Notes under the pieces: model-generated
What the model was told of the DNA's origin: nothing
What the model saw: the letters and a program-made list of their open reading frames with translations, nothing else
The model's database searches: none
Source: Bradyrhizobium sp. DOA9
GTDB lineage: Bacteria > Pseudomonadota > Alphaproteobacteria > Rhizobiales > Xanthobacteraceae
DNA length: 64,000 bases
Direction: 5' to 3'
Assembly (NCBI RefSeq): GCF_000617845.2
Contig: NZ_DF820425.1
Location: 5,462,741-5,526,740, forward strand
In this document: in pieces, positions 32,569 to 43,300 of the stretch
Layout of the letters: every line of letters starts with the position of its first letter
How positions within the stretch are numbered: the stretch's first letter is position 1
Made by a program: the position numbers and the translations under genes

Positions 32569-32919
32569 GTCGGGATCACTCCGGGTTGGAATGACGCGAC
32601 ACTAGTTTCGCTGTTCGCCTGCGTATTTCGGCAAGCAACTGTCATTGCCACTTCGCACGCCGGGCCTCTTGGACGGAGGACCACGTCAGGCACACTGAAA
32701 TCCCTGACACGATCTGTCGGAAGCGTGAATCCGTCGCAAATTGCCGGATCGCCTGGCCATCGAGAAGAACGCGAGCTCCGATAGGAAAGGCCGCTTCAGG
32801 CACGATGGCGAGACGACCCGGCAACGCGGTCGTGCAGCCGGGGAGCCGAACGTGCGTTCTGGAAATACCGACCCGAGCGCAGCTTTCTAGTGTCGATGCA
32901 ATCAGGTGGAGCGTTCCCC
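32569..32919. other. Intergenic region before the first RND cluster
   Basis: About 350 bp between the divergent hydrolase and secreted-protein genes. I find no gene supported by ribosome site and codon use. It should hold both promoters; no operator repeat was obvious to me. Confidence 0.5.
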
Positions 32920-33459
32920 ATGCATAAGCAGCACTCATCGAACGATATCGCCGCACGCAGGCGGGGATCGCACTGGGTTTTGTTGATGAATCCCAGTGCG
33001 ATGCTTGCGACCGGCATGCTCTGGCTGGTCTCGGGCGCAGCCATCGCCCAGACAGCAGCACCGGGAATGCCACCAACTGCCGGCATGCTCGCGACCTCGC
33101 CGCTCAACCCGCAATCCACGCGGCCCGTAGGCATTCCGTTGGGATCGACCGAGATCGCGACGCCCGGCATCTCTCCGATCAATCCCATGCAGAGCGCCAC
33201 GGGCTGCGTCGGGTCGAGTGGTACTGCTTCGACGGGAGCGTTGTTCGACGGCGGGGGGCTGTCCGGCACCTCGTCGAGCAATTGCGCCGGTGGCGTCGTA
33301 GCTGCCTCGCCCCTGCCCTCGACATCGACGGTCGGGCGCGTCGGAATTCCGCTGGGCTCCACCGAGATCGGCGGCGCCGGAATAAGCCCGTCCATGCCGG
33401 TGCCCGGGCCCAACTCCACGGTCGGCACGTCTCCAATGGACGGCTCCGGCAATCCCTGA
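32920..33459 (+). CDS. Secreted low-complexity protein at head of RND operon
   Basis: A 179-residue protein with a signal peptide: basic start MHKQHSSNDIAARRRGSHWV, a hydrophobic segment, then AAIAQ near residue 44. The mature part is Gly/Ser/Thr/Pro/Ala-rich, with two copies of the motif VGIPLGSTEI (about residues 68-77 and 144-153), each followed by GISP, and only two cysteines. GGTGGAG precedes ATG 32920. It lies 20 bases upstream of an RND membrane-fusion gene. A second protein of this type sits at the tail of the other RND operon (38405-39106). Function unknown; possibly a periplasmic or surface protein tied to the pump. Confidence 0.7.
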   Translation: MHKQHSSNDIAARRRGSHWVLLMNPSAMLATGMLWLVSGAAIAQTAAPGMPPTAGMLATSPLNPQSTRPVGIPLGSTEIATPGISPINPMQSATGCVGSSGTASTGALFDGGGLSGTSSSNCAGGVVAASPLPSTSTVGRVGIPLGSTEIGGAGISPSMPVPGPNSTVGTSPMDGSGNP

Positions 33460-33479
33460 GATCAAGAAGGACGACCTCC

Positions 33480-34652
33480 GTGAAACGGAACCTCGCCATT
33501 GCCCTCGTTGCTCTCGCCGCGCTCCTGATCGGCGGCAGTCTCTGGTTGTCCGGCAGAGACCGGAAGCCCGCCGTGGCGGCCACGCCGGTTCCTGCTGCCG
33601 TGCCGGTGGTCGCGGCCACGGTCACCGGCAAGGACGTCCCGATCTATTTGCGCGGTATCGGAACGGTGATCGCCTACAACACCGACGTCGTGCGCAGCCA
33701 GATTCAGGGGCAGATCGTCAAGATCGCCTTCACCGAGGGACGCACGGTCAAGGCCGGCGACCTGCTCGCCCAGATCGATCCGCGTCCCTACGAGGCCCAG
33801 ATCGAGCAGCTGACGGCCAACCGCGACAGGGACCAGGCGCAGCTCGTGAACGCCGAGGCCAATCTCTCACGCTACAATCAGCTGGGCGACAAGGGCTATG
33901 CGACCCCGCAACTGATCGAGACGCAGACCGCGCAGGTCGCGCAGCTCAAGGCCGCCGTGAAGGCGGACCAGGCCCAGATCGACGAGGCCAATGTCCAACT
34001 CAGCTACACGCGGCTCACGTCGGCAATTCCCGGAATCACCGGCGTGCGCCAGATCGACGTCGGCAACGTGATTCATCCGACCGACCCGAACGGTCTCGTC
34101 GTCGTGACGCAGATCGAGCCGATCTCGCTGCTGTTCACGCTGCCGCAGACGGACCTGCCCGTCATCCAGGAGCACGCCGCAAAGGGCGAGCTGAAGGTCA
34201 TCGCCTATAGCCAGGACAACAAGATCAAGCTCGACGAGGGCACGCTGCTGCTCGTCAACAACGAGATCGCGGGGACGACCGGCACCGTCCAGCTCAAGGC
34301 GGTGTTTCCGAACCACGAGCACCGGCTGTGGCCGGGCCAGCTGGTGAACGCCCGCCTGCTGCTCGAGGTTCAGAAGAATGCGCTCACCGTCGCCGGCTCC
34401 GCCGTGCAGCAGGGGACGAACGGCAGCTACGTCTACGTCGTATCTCCCGACCGGACCGCGGCCCTGCGTCCCGTTCACGTCGCGCAGATCAGCGACGGAC
34501 AGGCCTTGATCGACCAGGGGCTGAAGCCGGGCGACGTCGTCGTGGTCGACGGTCAGTATCGGCTGACGGAGGGCAGCCGCGTTCGCGAGCTGCACGGCAA
34601 GGCGGCGCAGGAAGCCGACTTGCAGAGCGCCGTGCAGAACGCGATACCATGA
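33480..34652 (+). CDS. RND efflux membrane-fusion (adaptor) protein
   Basis: A 390-residue periplasmic adaptor. N-terminal anchor or signal helix (RNLAIALVALAALLIGG), then the biotinyl-lipoyl-like halves (VRSQIQGQIVKIAFTEGRTV) flanking a long coiled-coil hairpin (about 125-200), then beta-barrel and membrane-proximal domains. It resembles the MdtA/AcrA branch. GTG 33480 is eight bases after AAGGA. The stop overlaps the pump gene ATG (ATGA), so adaptor and pump are translationally coupled. No outer-membrane channel gene follows. Confidence 0.9.
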   Translation: MKRNLAIALVALAALLIGGSLWLSGRDRKPAVAATPVPAAVPVVAATVTGKDVPIYLRGIGTVIAYNTDVVRSQIQGQIVKIAFTEGRTVKAGDLLAQIDPRPYEAQIEQLTANRDRDQAQLVNAEANLSRYNQLGDKGYATPQLIETQTAQVAQLKAAVKADQAQIDEANVQLSYTRLTSAIPGITGVRQIDVGNVIHPTDPNGLVVVTQIEPISLLFTLPQTDLPVIQEHAAKGELKVIAYSQDNKIKLDEGTLLLVNNEIAGTTGTVQLKAVFPNHEHRLWPGQLVNARLLLEVQKNALTVAGSAVQQGTNGSYVYVVSPDRTAALRPVHVAQISDGQALIDQGLKPGDVVVVDGQYRLTEGSRVRELHGKAAQEADLQSAVQNAIP

Positions 34653-37600
34653 ACCTCTCCGCGCCCTTCATCCTGCGGCCGATCGCCACCGCCCTGCTGA
34701 TGGCCGGCCTGCTGCTGTGCGGCCTTGCGACCTATCCGCTGCTCCCGGTCGGCGCACTGCCGAACGTCAATTACCCGACCATCCAGATCTCGGCGCAACT
34801 GCCCGGCGCCGATCCCGGCACCATCGCCTCGTCGCTCGCAACCCCGCTCGAGCAGCAGCTCAGTCAAATCCCCGGCATCACACAGATCACCTCGTCCAGT
34901 GCGCTCGGCGTAGCTCAGCTTACCGTGCAATTCGAGCTGTCGCGGACGGTGGACAGCGCGGCGGTTGACGTCCTGGCCGCGATCAATGCCGCCAGCCCTT
35001 TCCTGCCGCCGAATATCCCCTACCCTCCCACGATCAGGAAGGTGAACCCGGCGGAGACGCCGATCATGCTGATCGCGCTGACCTCGGACTCGCTGCCACT
35101 GACCACGGTCGACGCCTATGCGGAAAACATCCTGCTGCCGAAGATCTCGCAAGTTCCCGGTGTCGGTCTCGTCGGCATCGGCGGCCAGCAGAAGCCCGCA
35201 ATCCGCGTCCGCATCAATCCGCAGGCGCTTGCAGCCCGCGGCATCGGTCTCGAAGACGTTCGCAACGTGATCGCCGGCGCCAATGTCGATCTGCCGAAGG
35301 GCACGCTCAACAGCCCACGCGTGACCTATACGCTGAACACCAACGACCAGCTGCTGAAGCCCTCGGCCTACGAAGACCTCATCATCGCCTATCGCAACGG
35401 CTCGCCGGTGCGGATACGCGACGTCGGCACCGCGATCGAGGGACCAGAGAACGATCTTCTGGCCGGCTGGTACGGCAAGGAGAGGGCCATCATCCTCGCC
35501 ATCCAGCGCGTCCCCGGCGCCAACGTCATCGCGACGGTCGATCGCATCAAGAAGCTGCTGCCGCAGCTCCAGGCTTCCGTTCCGCCGGCGATCAAGGTGA
35601 CGATCGCCGCCGATCGCACCGCCACCATCCGCGCCGCGGTCTCCGACGTTCAATTCACGCTGATGCTGACGGTCGCCCTGGTGGTGATGGTCATCTTCCT
35701 GTTCCTGCGGAATTTCTGGGCCACCGTCATTCCGGCGATCACGGTCCCCCTGGCGCTGGTCGGTACCTTCGCGGTGCTCTACGTGCTCGGCTACAGCCTG
35801 GACAACCTCTCGCTGATGGCGCTGTCGATCGCGGTGGGCTTCGTGGTCGACGATGCCGTCGTCGTCATCGAGAACATCGTGCGCCATCTCGAGCAGGGCA
35901 TGACGCCGATGGAGGCAGCACTCAAGGGTTCCGCCGAGATCGGCTTCACGATCGTCTCCATCACGCTGTCGCTGATCGCGGTGTTCATCCCGCTGTTCCT
36001 GATGGGTGGCTATGTCGGCAAGTTGTTCCAGGAATTCGCGGTCACAATCACCGCCTCGCTGCTGCTGTCACTTGTGATCTCGCTCACCCTGACGCCGATG
36101 ATGTGCGCCCGCCTCCTGAAGGACGATTCGCGGAGCAGGCACGGCAAGCTCTACCTCGTCTTCGAACGTGGCTTCGATGCCCTGCTTGCGCTCTACGCGC
36201 AGGGCCTTCGCGTCGTGCTGCGCCATCGCTTCGCGACGCTGCTGGTCATGCTCTCGACCGTCGCGCTGACGGGCTATCTCTACGTGATCATCCCGAAGGG
36301 CTTCTTCCCGCAGCAGGACACCGGGCAGATCGTGGGCATCACCGAGGCTGCCCAGGACATCTCCTTCCCGGCCATGTCCGAACGCCAACAGGCGATCGTC
36401 GACGTCCTGTCGAAGGACCCGGCGATCCAGTCGGTGGCGAGCTATATCGGTCCGGGAGGGCCGACGGCGACGCTGAACCAGGGGCGCATCTTCATCGTGC
36501 TGAAGCCGAAGCCGGAGCGCAAGGCGAGCGCCGACCAGATCATCGAACGGCTGGGGCCCAGGCTCGCCCACATCCAGGGCATCAGGCTCTACATGCAGGC
36601 CTCCCAGGACATCACCATTGGCGCCCGCCTGTCGAAGACGCAGTATCAATACACGCTGACGGACGCCGATTCCAACGAGCTCACCCACTGGTCGGCGATC
36701 TTCCTGGAGAGGCTCCGCGCGCTCGACGTCATCAGCGACGTCGCAAGCGACCAGGCCAATGCCGGTCCGCAGCTGGACGTTACCGTCGATCGCGAGGTCG
36801 CCTCGAGCTTCGGCATCCTGCCGACCACGATCGACAATGCGCTCGACGACGCCTTCGGCCAGCGCATCGTCTCCACCATGTTCACCTCACTGAACCAGTA
36901 TCACGTCGTGATGGAGGTCGATCCACGCTTCCAGTACGGGCCCGAAGCGCTCAGGGACATCTACCTGAACTCGGCCACCGGCCAGCAGGTGCCGCTCAGC
37001 ACCCTGGTTCACAGCGTGATCAAGCCCGCGCCGATCCTGATCAATCACCAAAGCCTGTTCCCGTCGGTGACGATCTCGTTCAACCTGAAGCCCGGCGTCG
37101 CGCTGGGCGATGCGGTGACGGCGATCCAAAAGATCGAGAAGGAGACCGGCAAGCCTGCCTCGCTGTCGACCTCGTTCCAGGGCAATGCGCAGGCCTTCCA
37201 GTCCTCCCTTCGAGGCACACCGTTGCTGATCGGGGCGGCGCTGATCGTGATCTACATCATCCTCGGCGTGCTCTACGAGAGCCTGATCCACCCCATTACA
37301 ATCCTGTCGACGCTGCCTTCGGCGGGTATCGGCGCGCTGCTGCTGCTGCTCGCGGTCCATATGGATCTCAGCGTCATCGCCATTGTCGGCATCATCCTCT
37401 TGATCGGCATCGTCAAGAAGAACGGCATCATGCTCGTCGACTTCGCCCTCGAGGTGGAGCGCCAGCATGGGCTCAGCCCGGAAGAGGCGATCTACCAGGC
37501 CTGCACGCTGCGCTTCCGCCCGATCCTGATGACGACGATGGCGGCGCTACTCGGCGGCGTGCCGCTGATGATCGGCTCGGGCACCGGCGCGGAGCTGCGC

Positions 37601-37789
37601 CAGCCGCTCGGCTACACCATCGTCGGCGGCCTGATGCTGTCGCAGCTCCTGACGCTCTACACGACCCCCGTCGTCTATCTCTATCTCGACCGGCTCGGCA
37701 ACAGGCTGACCGGGCGCAAGCCGCGGGCCGAGACATCCAACCCGTCCGAAGCCGAGGTAGAGACGGAATTGAGTCATAAATCCGCTTGA
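34649..37789 (+). CDS. RND-family efflux transporter, MdtB/MdtC-like
   Basis: A 1046-residue inner-membrane pump of the hydrophobe/amphiphile exporter class, with 12 predicted helices and two large periplasmic loops. The proton-relay Asp-Asp pair is in VVDDAVVVIENI (helix 4). The N-terminus starts LSAPFILRPIATALLMAGLL, the usual opening of MdtB/MdtC-type pumps, which export bile salts, siderophores, flavonoids or metals in other species. It works with the upstream adaptor. Substrate not determined. Confidence 0.93.
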   Translation: MNLSAPFILRPIATALLMAGLLLCGLATYPLLPVGALPNVNYPTIQISAQLPGADPGTIASSLATPLEQQLSQIPGITQITSSSALGVAQLTVQFELSRTVDSAAVDVLAAINAASPFLPPNIPYPPTIRKVNPAETPIMLIALTSDSLPLTTVDAYAENILLPKISQVPGVGLVGIGGQQKPAIRVRINPQALAARGIGLEDVRNVIAGANVDLPKGTLNSPRVTYTLNTNDQLLKPSAYEDLIIAYRNGSPVRIRDVGTAIEGPENDLLAGWYGKERAIILAIQRVPGANVIATVDRIKKLLPQLQASVPPAIKVTIAADRTATIRAAVSDVQFTLMLTVALVVMVIFLFLRNFWATVIPAITVPLALVGTFAVLYVLGYSLDNLSLMALSIAVGFVVDDAVVVIENIVRHLEQGMTPMEAALKGSAEIGFTIVSITLSLIAVFIPLFLMGGYVGKLFQEFAVTITASLLLSLVISLTLTPMMCARLLKDDSRSRHGKLYLVFERGFDALLALYAQGLRVVLRHRFATLLVMLSTVALTGYLYVIIPKGFFPQQDTGQIVGITEAAQDISFPAMSERQQAIVDVLSKDPAIQSVASYIGPGGPTATLNQGRIFIVLKPKPERKASADQIIERLGPRLAHIQGIRLYMQASQDITIGARLSKTQYQYTLTDADSNELTHWSAIFLERLRALDVISDVASDQANAGPQLDVTVDREVASSFGILPTTIDNALDDAFGQRIVSTMFTSLNQYHVVMEVDPRFQYGPEALRDIYLNSATGQQVPLSTLVHSVIKPAPILINHQSLFPSVTISFNLKPGVALGDAVTAIQKIEKETGKPASLSTSFQGNAQAFQSSLRGTPLLIGAALIVIYIILGVLYESLIHPITILSTLPSAGIGALLLLLAVHMDLSVIAIVGIILLIGIVKKNGIMLVDFALEVERQHGLSPEEAIYQACTLRFRPILMTTMAALLGGVPLMIGSGTGAELRQPLGYTIVGGLMLSQLLTLYTTPVVYLYLDRLGNRLTGRKPRAETSNPSEAEVETELSHKSA

Positions 37790-38384
37790 GAAAGCGAAGG
37801 AGTTGCTTTCTGGACCAGCTGGACGTCCTGCCTGAAGGGGCAATTGCTCGTCCTACAAGGCCAGCATGATGCCCGACTAGCGATGCTGCGCAGCGGCCTG
37901 AAGGCGCGGACCGAGAATGGATGGCTGATGGGCAATCCGGAATTTCTCGGATCACTTGCCGAAGGCCTGCTGGCAAGCGGCGAGGCTGCGCTGGCGCTGG
38001 CCGCGGTGGAGGAAGCCGTGACGATATCGCGGCAAAGGTGGCGATTATGCTGCCTTGCGGATCTCTTGCGGATCAAGGCCGAGATTCTCCTGGTCAAGGA
38101 CCCATCCGAGCTCTCGCGAGCCGAAGTGCTGTTCGCCGAAGGACTGGTCCGTGGCCCGAAGCCAGCACTGCCTTTTCAAAGAGCTGAAGGTTTCGGCAGC
38201 TTGGGCAGGAATCATGGCGAGATCGGACCGTCAGCAAATGGCACTTGATCTCGTCGGTCCGGTCGGCGCTCTGTTCGACCAGGAGATCGATCTTCCCGTC
38301 CTCACCTTTGCCCGCGCCTTGGCAGAAATACCGGGCATCTCGACCCGTGACGTCAACAATCCTGCGTCATGGACCTGCCACTAG
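37790..38384 (+). pseudogene. Frameshifted C-terminal remnant of an ATPase/TPR-type transcriptional regulator
   Basis: Directly after the RND stop, in frame, there is sequence like the C-terminus of large winged-helix/ATPase/TPR regulators: LVLQGQHDARLAMLRSGL, then GEAALALAAVEEAV and LADLLRIKAEILLVKD. Near 38147 it must shift by one base to continue as ARSQHCLFKELKVSAAW, which matches the family's R-R-Q-x-A-L-x-W-E-L-R-A-A-x-S-L segment. The N-terminal several hundred residues are absent, so it is a dead gene fragment, left between two convergent transport operons. Confidence 0.6.
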
Positions 38385-38404
38385 CGTTCGATCCGCCTTG
38401 CACG

Positions 38405-39106
38405 TCAGCATCCCGGCGGCAGGATTGGCGATACGCCCGGCGTCGGCGCCGCGCCTGAGGCGTTCGCCGGCAACACAGTCGCAGGCGACGCGAGATTCAT
38501 CGAGACGCCCTCCATGCAAGACGAGCTGTTCGGACTGGGCACGACGGCCGCGTCCGGGTCTATGCCCGTGCCACCGGCACCACCGGCGCCCGCCTGGATC
38601 GTACCAGGCGCGGGGCTTGTAGCCACTTGCGGGATCGACAACGGCAAGGAGGCAGCGCTCGTCACCTCTCCCCCCGGCGTCGCGCTGCATCCGACCGTCG
38701 CACCTGTTCCTGAGGGCGCAGCTGAAAAGATCGTCCCGATGGCGCTACTGTTCTGCCCTATGACCGGCAGCAACGGCGCCGCGATGCCCGGTGGTGCAAG
38801 GCCTGTCGGCGATACGGTCGGCGTCGCCGGCACCGGCGTCGGCGATGACGACGGCGGAGCGCAGACCACCACCGTCCCCGGCGTCGTCGGATCCGACGCG
38901 AGCGGAACCGGTGCCAGCGTCGTGTCCGGGGCACCTGACACGGTCGTTGCGGAAAAGGGCCCGGGACTGTTGAGCGGCGAAATCACGATCGCGCCGGGCA
39001 CCGTCGGCAAACCCATTGCCGTTGTACCGGTCGTTGCAACCTGGGCTTCGACTGGATAGCCGCCCAGTTGCAGAGCCAAGATCGTCGCGAACGCGATCCG
39101 CTTCAT
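38405..39106 (-). CDS. Secreted low-complexity protein at tail of the second RND operon
   Basis: A 233-residue protein with a signal peptide (MKRIAFATILALQLGGYPVEA) and a mature part made almost wholly of Pro, Ala, Thr, Ser, Gly and Val, with four cysteines. ATG 39106 has AGGA eight bases before it; ATG 39112 is possible. It begins 11 bases after the adaptor gene stop. Like the product of 32920 it carries ISPL/GISP-type and P-x-x-P motifs and sits next to an RND pump, so the two are likely related in role though not closely in sequence. Disordered periplasmic or extracellular protein; function unknown. Confidence 0.65.
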   Translation of the reverse strand: MKRIAFATILALQLGGYPVEAQVATTGTTAMGLPTVPGAIVISPLNSPGPFSATTVSGAPDTTLAPVPLASDPTTPGTVVVCAPPSSSPTPVPATPTVSPTGLAPPGIAAPLLPVIGQNSSAIGTIFSAAPSGTGATVGCSATPGGEVTSAASLPLSIPQVATSPAPGTIQAGAGGAGGTGIDPDAAVVPSPNSSSCMEGVSMNLASPATVLPANASGAAPTPGVSPILPPGC

Positions 39107-39116
39107 CACCATGGTC

Positions 39117-40388
39117 CTAGCCCGTCTCGGTCTTGCGAACGGTGACCTTGCATCCCTCCGCCAGATTGACCGCAGGATTGAGCACGACCTGGTCGCCCGG
39201 CTGCACGCCGTCGCGCACTTCCACCGTGGTGCCAAAATCCCGGGAGATCGAGACCTGCTGAAAATGAACCGTGCCATTGCGCACGACCGCGACATGGAGG
39301 CCGCTCTGGTCGAAGACGAGCGCATCGGACGGGATCGTCGTCGATGCCGTCCGACGCGGGATCGACAGCTCGACCGTGCAATAGATACCCGGGCTGAGCA
39401 GCCCGTCCGGATTGGGAACGTCGATCTCGGTCAGCAGCGTCCGGCTGCCCGGCTGCAGCGCGGTCGCGATCCGCGTGACCTTGCCTGCAAACGTCCGCCC
39501 CGGAATCTCGGGAACGCGGATATCCGCATCGACGCCCGGGCCAACGCCGAACGCTTCGTCCTGCGGCACGAACACCTGGGTTCGGATCACGTCGGAATGC
39601 ATCAGCGTGAACATGAAAGTCGACCCCGCTGATACCAGGCTGCCGTTGTCCACGTTACGCTGCGTGACCACGCCGTCGAATGGCGCCACCACACGCTGGT
39701 AGGACTTCTCCTGCTGGAGAACTCGGATCTGCGCTTCCTGCGCCGTGATGTTCGACTGGGCGACACCCACCGCGCCTTGCTGCGCGCGCAGGGTAAGGCG
39801 ATCGTTGTCGCCCTGTTGTGCCGTCAACCAGCCCTGCTTGACGAGATTGCTGTCGCGCGAGTTGGTCACCTCGGCCAGTTCCCGGCTTGCCTGCGCCTGC
39901 TGAAGCGCGGCCTGGTCCTGCGCGAGCGTTGCTTGCGCCTGAGCGATCTGCTGGTCGAGCTCAGGCGCGGTGATTTCCGCGAGGAGGTCGCCCTTCTTGA
40001 CCCGATCGCCGATATCGACGTGGCGCTTCTCGATATAGCCGCTGGTCCGCGCGAAGATGTTGGCCGCCTCGAACGCGGTCGTCGTCGCCGGCAGGCTCAC
40101 CTTCATGATCGCACCGCCGGGCTTGACCGTCGCGACCCGAACCTCGGGAATGTTGGTTCGAGCCTGCTCCGCCACCGCAGCCACGTCACGCGCAGCCTCA
40201 TAGTGCCGCCAGCCGCCAATGCCGAGACCGCCCGCAAGCAGCAGGAGCACGCCTCCTCCGAGCAGCGCGCCGCCGTAACGGCGGCCGTATCGCGCGCCCT
40301 TGCCCGGCAGCTCCACGACCCGGAGGTTTTCTGCCCGGGGGCGGTCTCTCGCCCCCTCGTCATCGGTCCTTGCGCGAACGTCACTCAT
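39117..40388 (-). CDS. RND efflux membrane-fusion (adaptor) protein
   Basis: A 423-residue adaptor with a cytoplasmic N-terminus of about 40 residues, one membrane helix (LLGGGVLLLLAGGLGIGG) and the HlyD/MexH-like lipoyl and coiled-coil parts: ARTSGYIEKRHVDIGDRVKK, then LDQQIAQAQATLAQDQAAL. Its ATG overlaps the stop of the RND pump by four bases. Order is pump first, adaptor second, the reverse of the other RND operon, so the two systems differ in origin. Confidence 0.9.
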   Translation of the reverse strand: MSDVRARTDDEGARDRPRAENLRVVELPGKGARYGRRYGGALLGGGVLLLLAGGLGIGGWRHYEAARDVAAVAEQARTNIPEVRVATVKPGGAIMKVSLPATTTAFEAANIFARTSGYIEKRHVDIGDRVKKGDLLAEITAPELDQQIAQAQATLAQDQAALQQAQASRELAEVTNSRDSNLVKQGWLTAQQGDNDRLTLRAQQGAVGVAQSNITAQEAQIRVLQQEKSYQRVVAPFDGVVTQRNVDNGSLVSAGSTFMFTLMHSDVIRTQVFVPQDEAFGVGPGVDADIRVPEIPGRTFAGKVTRIATALQPGSRTLLTEIDVPNPDGLLSPGIYCTVELSIPRRTASTTIPSDALVFDQSGLHVAVVRNGTVHFQQVSISRDFGTTVEVRDGVQPGDQVVLNPAVNLAEGCKVTVRKTETG

Positions 40389-43300
40389 TCCGGTTGCTCC
40401 TCGAATACGCCGTGGTGAGGCTTGCCGTCGTTGCCCATGCGCAGCATGGCGAAGAGATAAGGCACGATCAGCAAGGTGGTCGGGGTCGCGAACAGCAGGC
40501 CGCCGATGACCGCCCGCGCGAGCGCGGCATTCTGCTCCTCGCCAGGCCCACCGATCGCCATCGGGATCATGCCCACGATCATCGCCGCCGCGGTCATCAG
40601 CACGGGCCGGATTCGCGTCCGGCCCGCGCTCAGCGCCGCCTGGAACGCCGAGTGCCCCTTCAACTGCTCGTCGCGCGCGAAAGTCACGAGCAGGATGGAA
40701 TTTGCCGAGGCAACGCCGATCGCCATGATGGCTCCCATCAGCGACGGCACGTTCAGCGTCGTCCCGGTGATGAACAGCATCGTCACGATGCCGCAGAATG
40801 TCGCCGGGAGCGCCATGATGACGACGAACGGATCGCCGAAATTCTGGTAGTTCACGACCATCAGCAGGTAGACGAGGATGGCCGCAAACAGCAATCCGAT
40901 TCCGAGATCGCGGAACGACTGATGCATGCTCTGGATCTGTCCCAGGACTTGAATCGAATTGCCCGGTTGCAGCTGCTTCTGCAGCGTGGACGTCACCTTC
41001 TCGATGTCGGCCGCGACGCTGCCGAGATCGCGACCCTGTACGCTCGCATAGACGTCGTAAACCGGCTGGACATTGGCCTGGTTCGAATTGGTGGGAACGG
41101 TGCCCCGCTTGAAGGTGGCGACATTGCTGAGCAGTCCGGGCACCGTCTGGCCGCTTGCGGCAAGCGAGGCCGACACCGGCGTGTTGCCCAGGGCGTTCAA
41201 CGAATTGGCCCTGTATTCCGGTGTTTGTACCGCCAGGTAATAGGGGATGCCCGACGTTGGATCCGTCCAGAAATTCGGCGAGACCTGCGCGGACGAGCTC
41301 AGGCTGACATTGATATTGGTCGCCACCGTGCTGGCATTGAGGCCCAGTTGCGCGGCGCGAGTGCGGTCGATATCGGCATAAAACGCGGGAGCATCGACCT
41401 CCTGCTGCAGATGCGCATCGACGACGGCGGGGATCGCGGCGAGGCTCTTCTGCAGCTCCTTGGCGACGGCGAGGTTGTTGTTACCGTAACCGACCGTGCG
41501 GACATCGACCTGCGCCGGAAGTCCAAAATTCAGGATCTGCGTGACGATATCCGCTGCCTGGAAATAGAACGTGTCCTCCGGGAACGCCGATGGCAGCACC
41601 TGCCGCAGCTTCTTGACGTAATCCGCAGTTGGCTTATGCCCGTCCTTCAGCGACACCAGGATGACGCCGTCGTTCACCCCGATGGTCGAGCCGTCAGTGA
41701 ATGCGAGATTGTAGGCGCGCGCCGGCAGGCCAATGTTATCGACGATCAGCGCCCGGTCGCGCTCCGGAATGACCTCGCGGATCTTGTCCTCCACCGCCTG
41801 GAAAATCGCTTCCGTCCGCTCGATCCGCGTGCCCGCGGGCGCGCGAACGTGGAGCTGGATCTGGCCGCCGTCGATCAGGGGATAGAAGTCCCTGCCGACG
41901 CAGGCGAACATGGTGGCACCGAGTGCCAGCACCAGCGTGGCGACGACGGGAACGATGACGCGATGTCGTAGCAGTTTGTCGAGGAGATCGGAATATCCGT
42001 CGCGCAGGCGCTCGAAGCCGTGCTCGAACGCCGCGGAGGCGCGCGCGAACATGTTCGACGGGCGCTCGCCCTCGCGATGGCGCCGCTCGCCTTTCAGCAG
42101 CAGGCCGATGGTGATCGGCGTGAGCGTCCGCGATAGCCCGTAGGAGGCCAGCATTGCGAACACCACGGCAAGGCCGAGTGGCGTGAAGAGGTACTTGGCC
42201 GGACCCTCCAGAAACACGACCGAGGTGAACACGCAGCTGATCGCGAGCGTCGAGACCAGCGTCGGCACCGCGATCTCAGCGGCTCCGTGCAGGGTCGCTT
42301 CCGGCAGCGGCATGCCTTCCTCGGTCCAGAGCCGGTGCGTGTTCTCGATCGTCACCGTCGAATCGTCGACGAGGATGCCGACGGCAAGGGCGAGGCCGCC
42401 GAGCGTCATGGTGTTGAGGGTCTCGCCGAGGAAATACAGGACGATCAGCGAGGACAGCATCGCCAGCGGGATCGAGATCAGGACGACCAGCGTCGACCGC
42501 CACGATCCCAGGAACACCAGGATCATCAGCGCCGTCAGACCGGCCGCGATCGCGCCTTCGCGCAGCACGCCACCGACCGAGTGGGCGACGAAGATCGACT
42601 GGTCGAACAGCTCGTTGATCTTCAGTCCCGCCGGAGCGGAAGCGCGGATCGATGCCAACGCGTGCTTCACGCCGTTGACGACGGCGAGCGTGGAGGCATT
42701 GCCGTTCTTGATGACGCTGAGCAGGACGGCGCGGTGGCCGTCCTCGCGCACGATATTCTGCTGGACCTGGGCGCCGTCGCGGACCTGGGCGACGTCCTTC
42801 AGGAAGATCGTGGCCCCGTTCGCGAACTTCACCGGGATCATGTTGAGGTCATCGATCGTCGCCGGCGTCGCATTGGTGCGAACGGTATACTGGGTGTCGC
42901 CGATCTTGGTCGTGCCGGTCGGCAGCGTGAGGTTCTGCGTGTTCACCGCGTTGACGATGTCGAGCGGCGTCAATCCGCGCGACAGCAGCTTGTTCGGATC
43001 GAGGTCGATCATGATCTGGCGGTATTTGCCGCCGGCAGGCGTGGGCAGGGTCACGCCTGGAACGGGAGCCAGTTGCTGGCGGACCCGGTAGATGCCGAAA
43101 TCGTAGAGCTGCTGCTCGTTCAGGCTGTTCGATTCGAGGCTGAGCTGGAGCACCGGCACGCTCGAGGCATTGAACTGCACGATGATCGGCGGCTGAATGC
43201 CGGGCGGCATCAGGGCGCGGATGGCGTTGGTCGCCGAGACGATCTGCGAGATCGCGAGATCGAGATTGACGTCCGGCTGGAAGTAGATCTTCTGAACCGA

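Noticed and set aside
32642..33076. A 144-codon minus-strand frame in the intergenic region before the RND cluster
   Set aside because: No ribosome site, no motif, and it runs antisense into the secreted protein gene.
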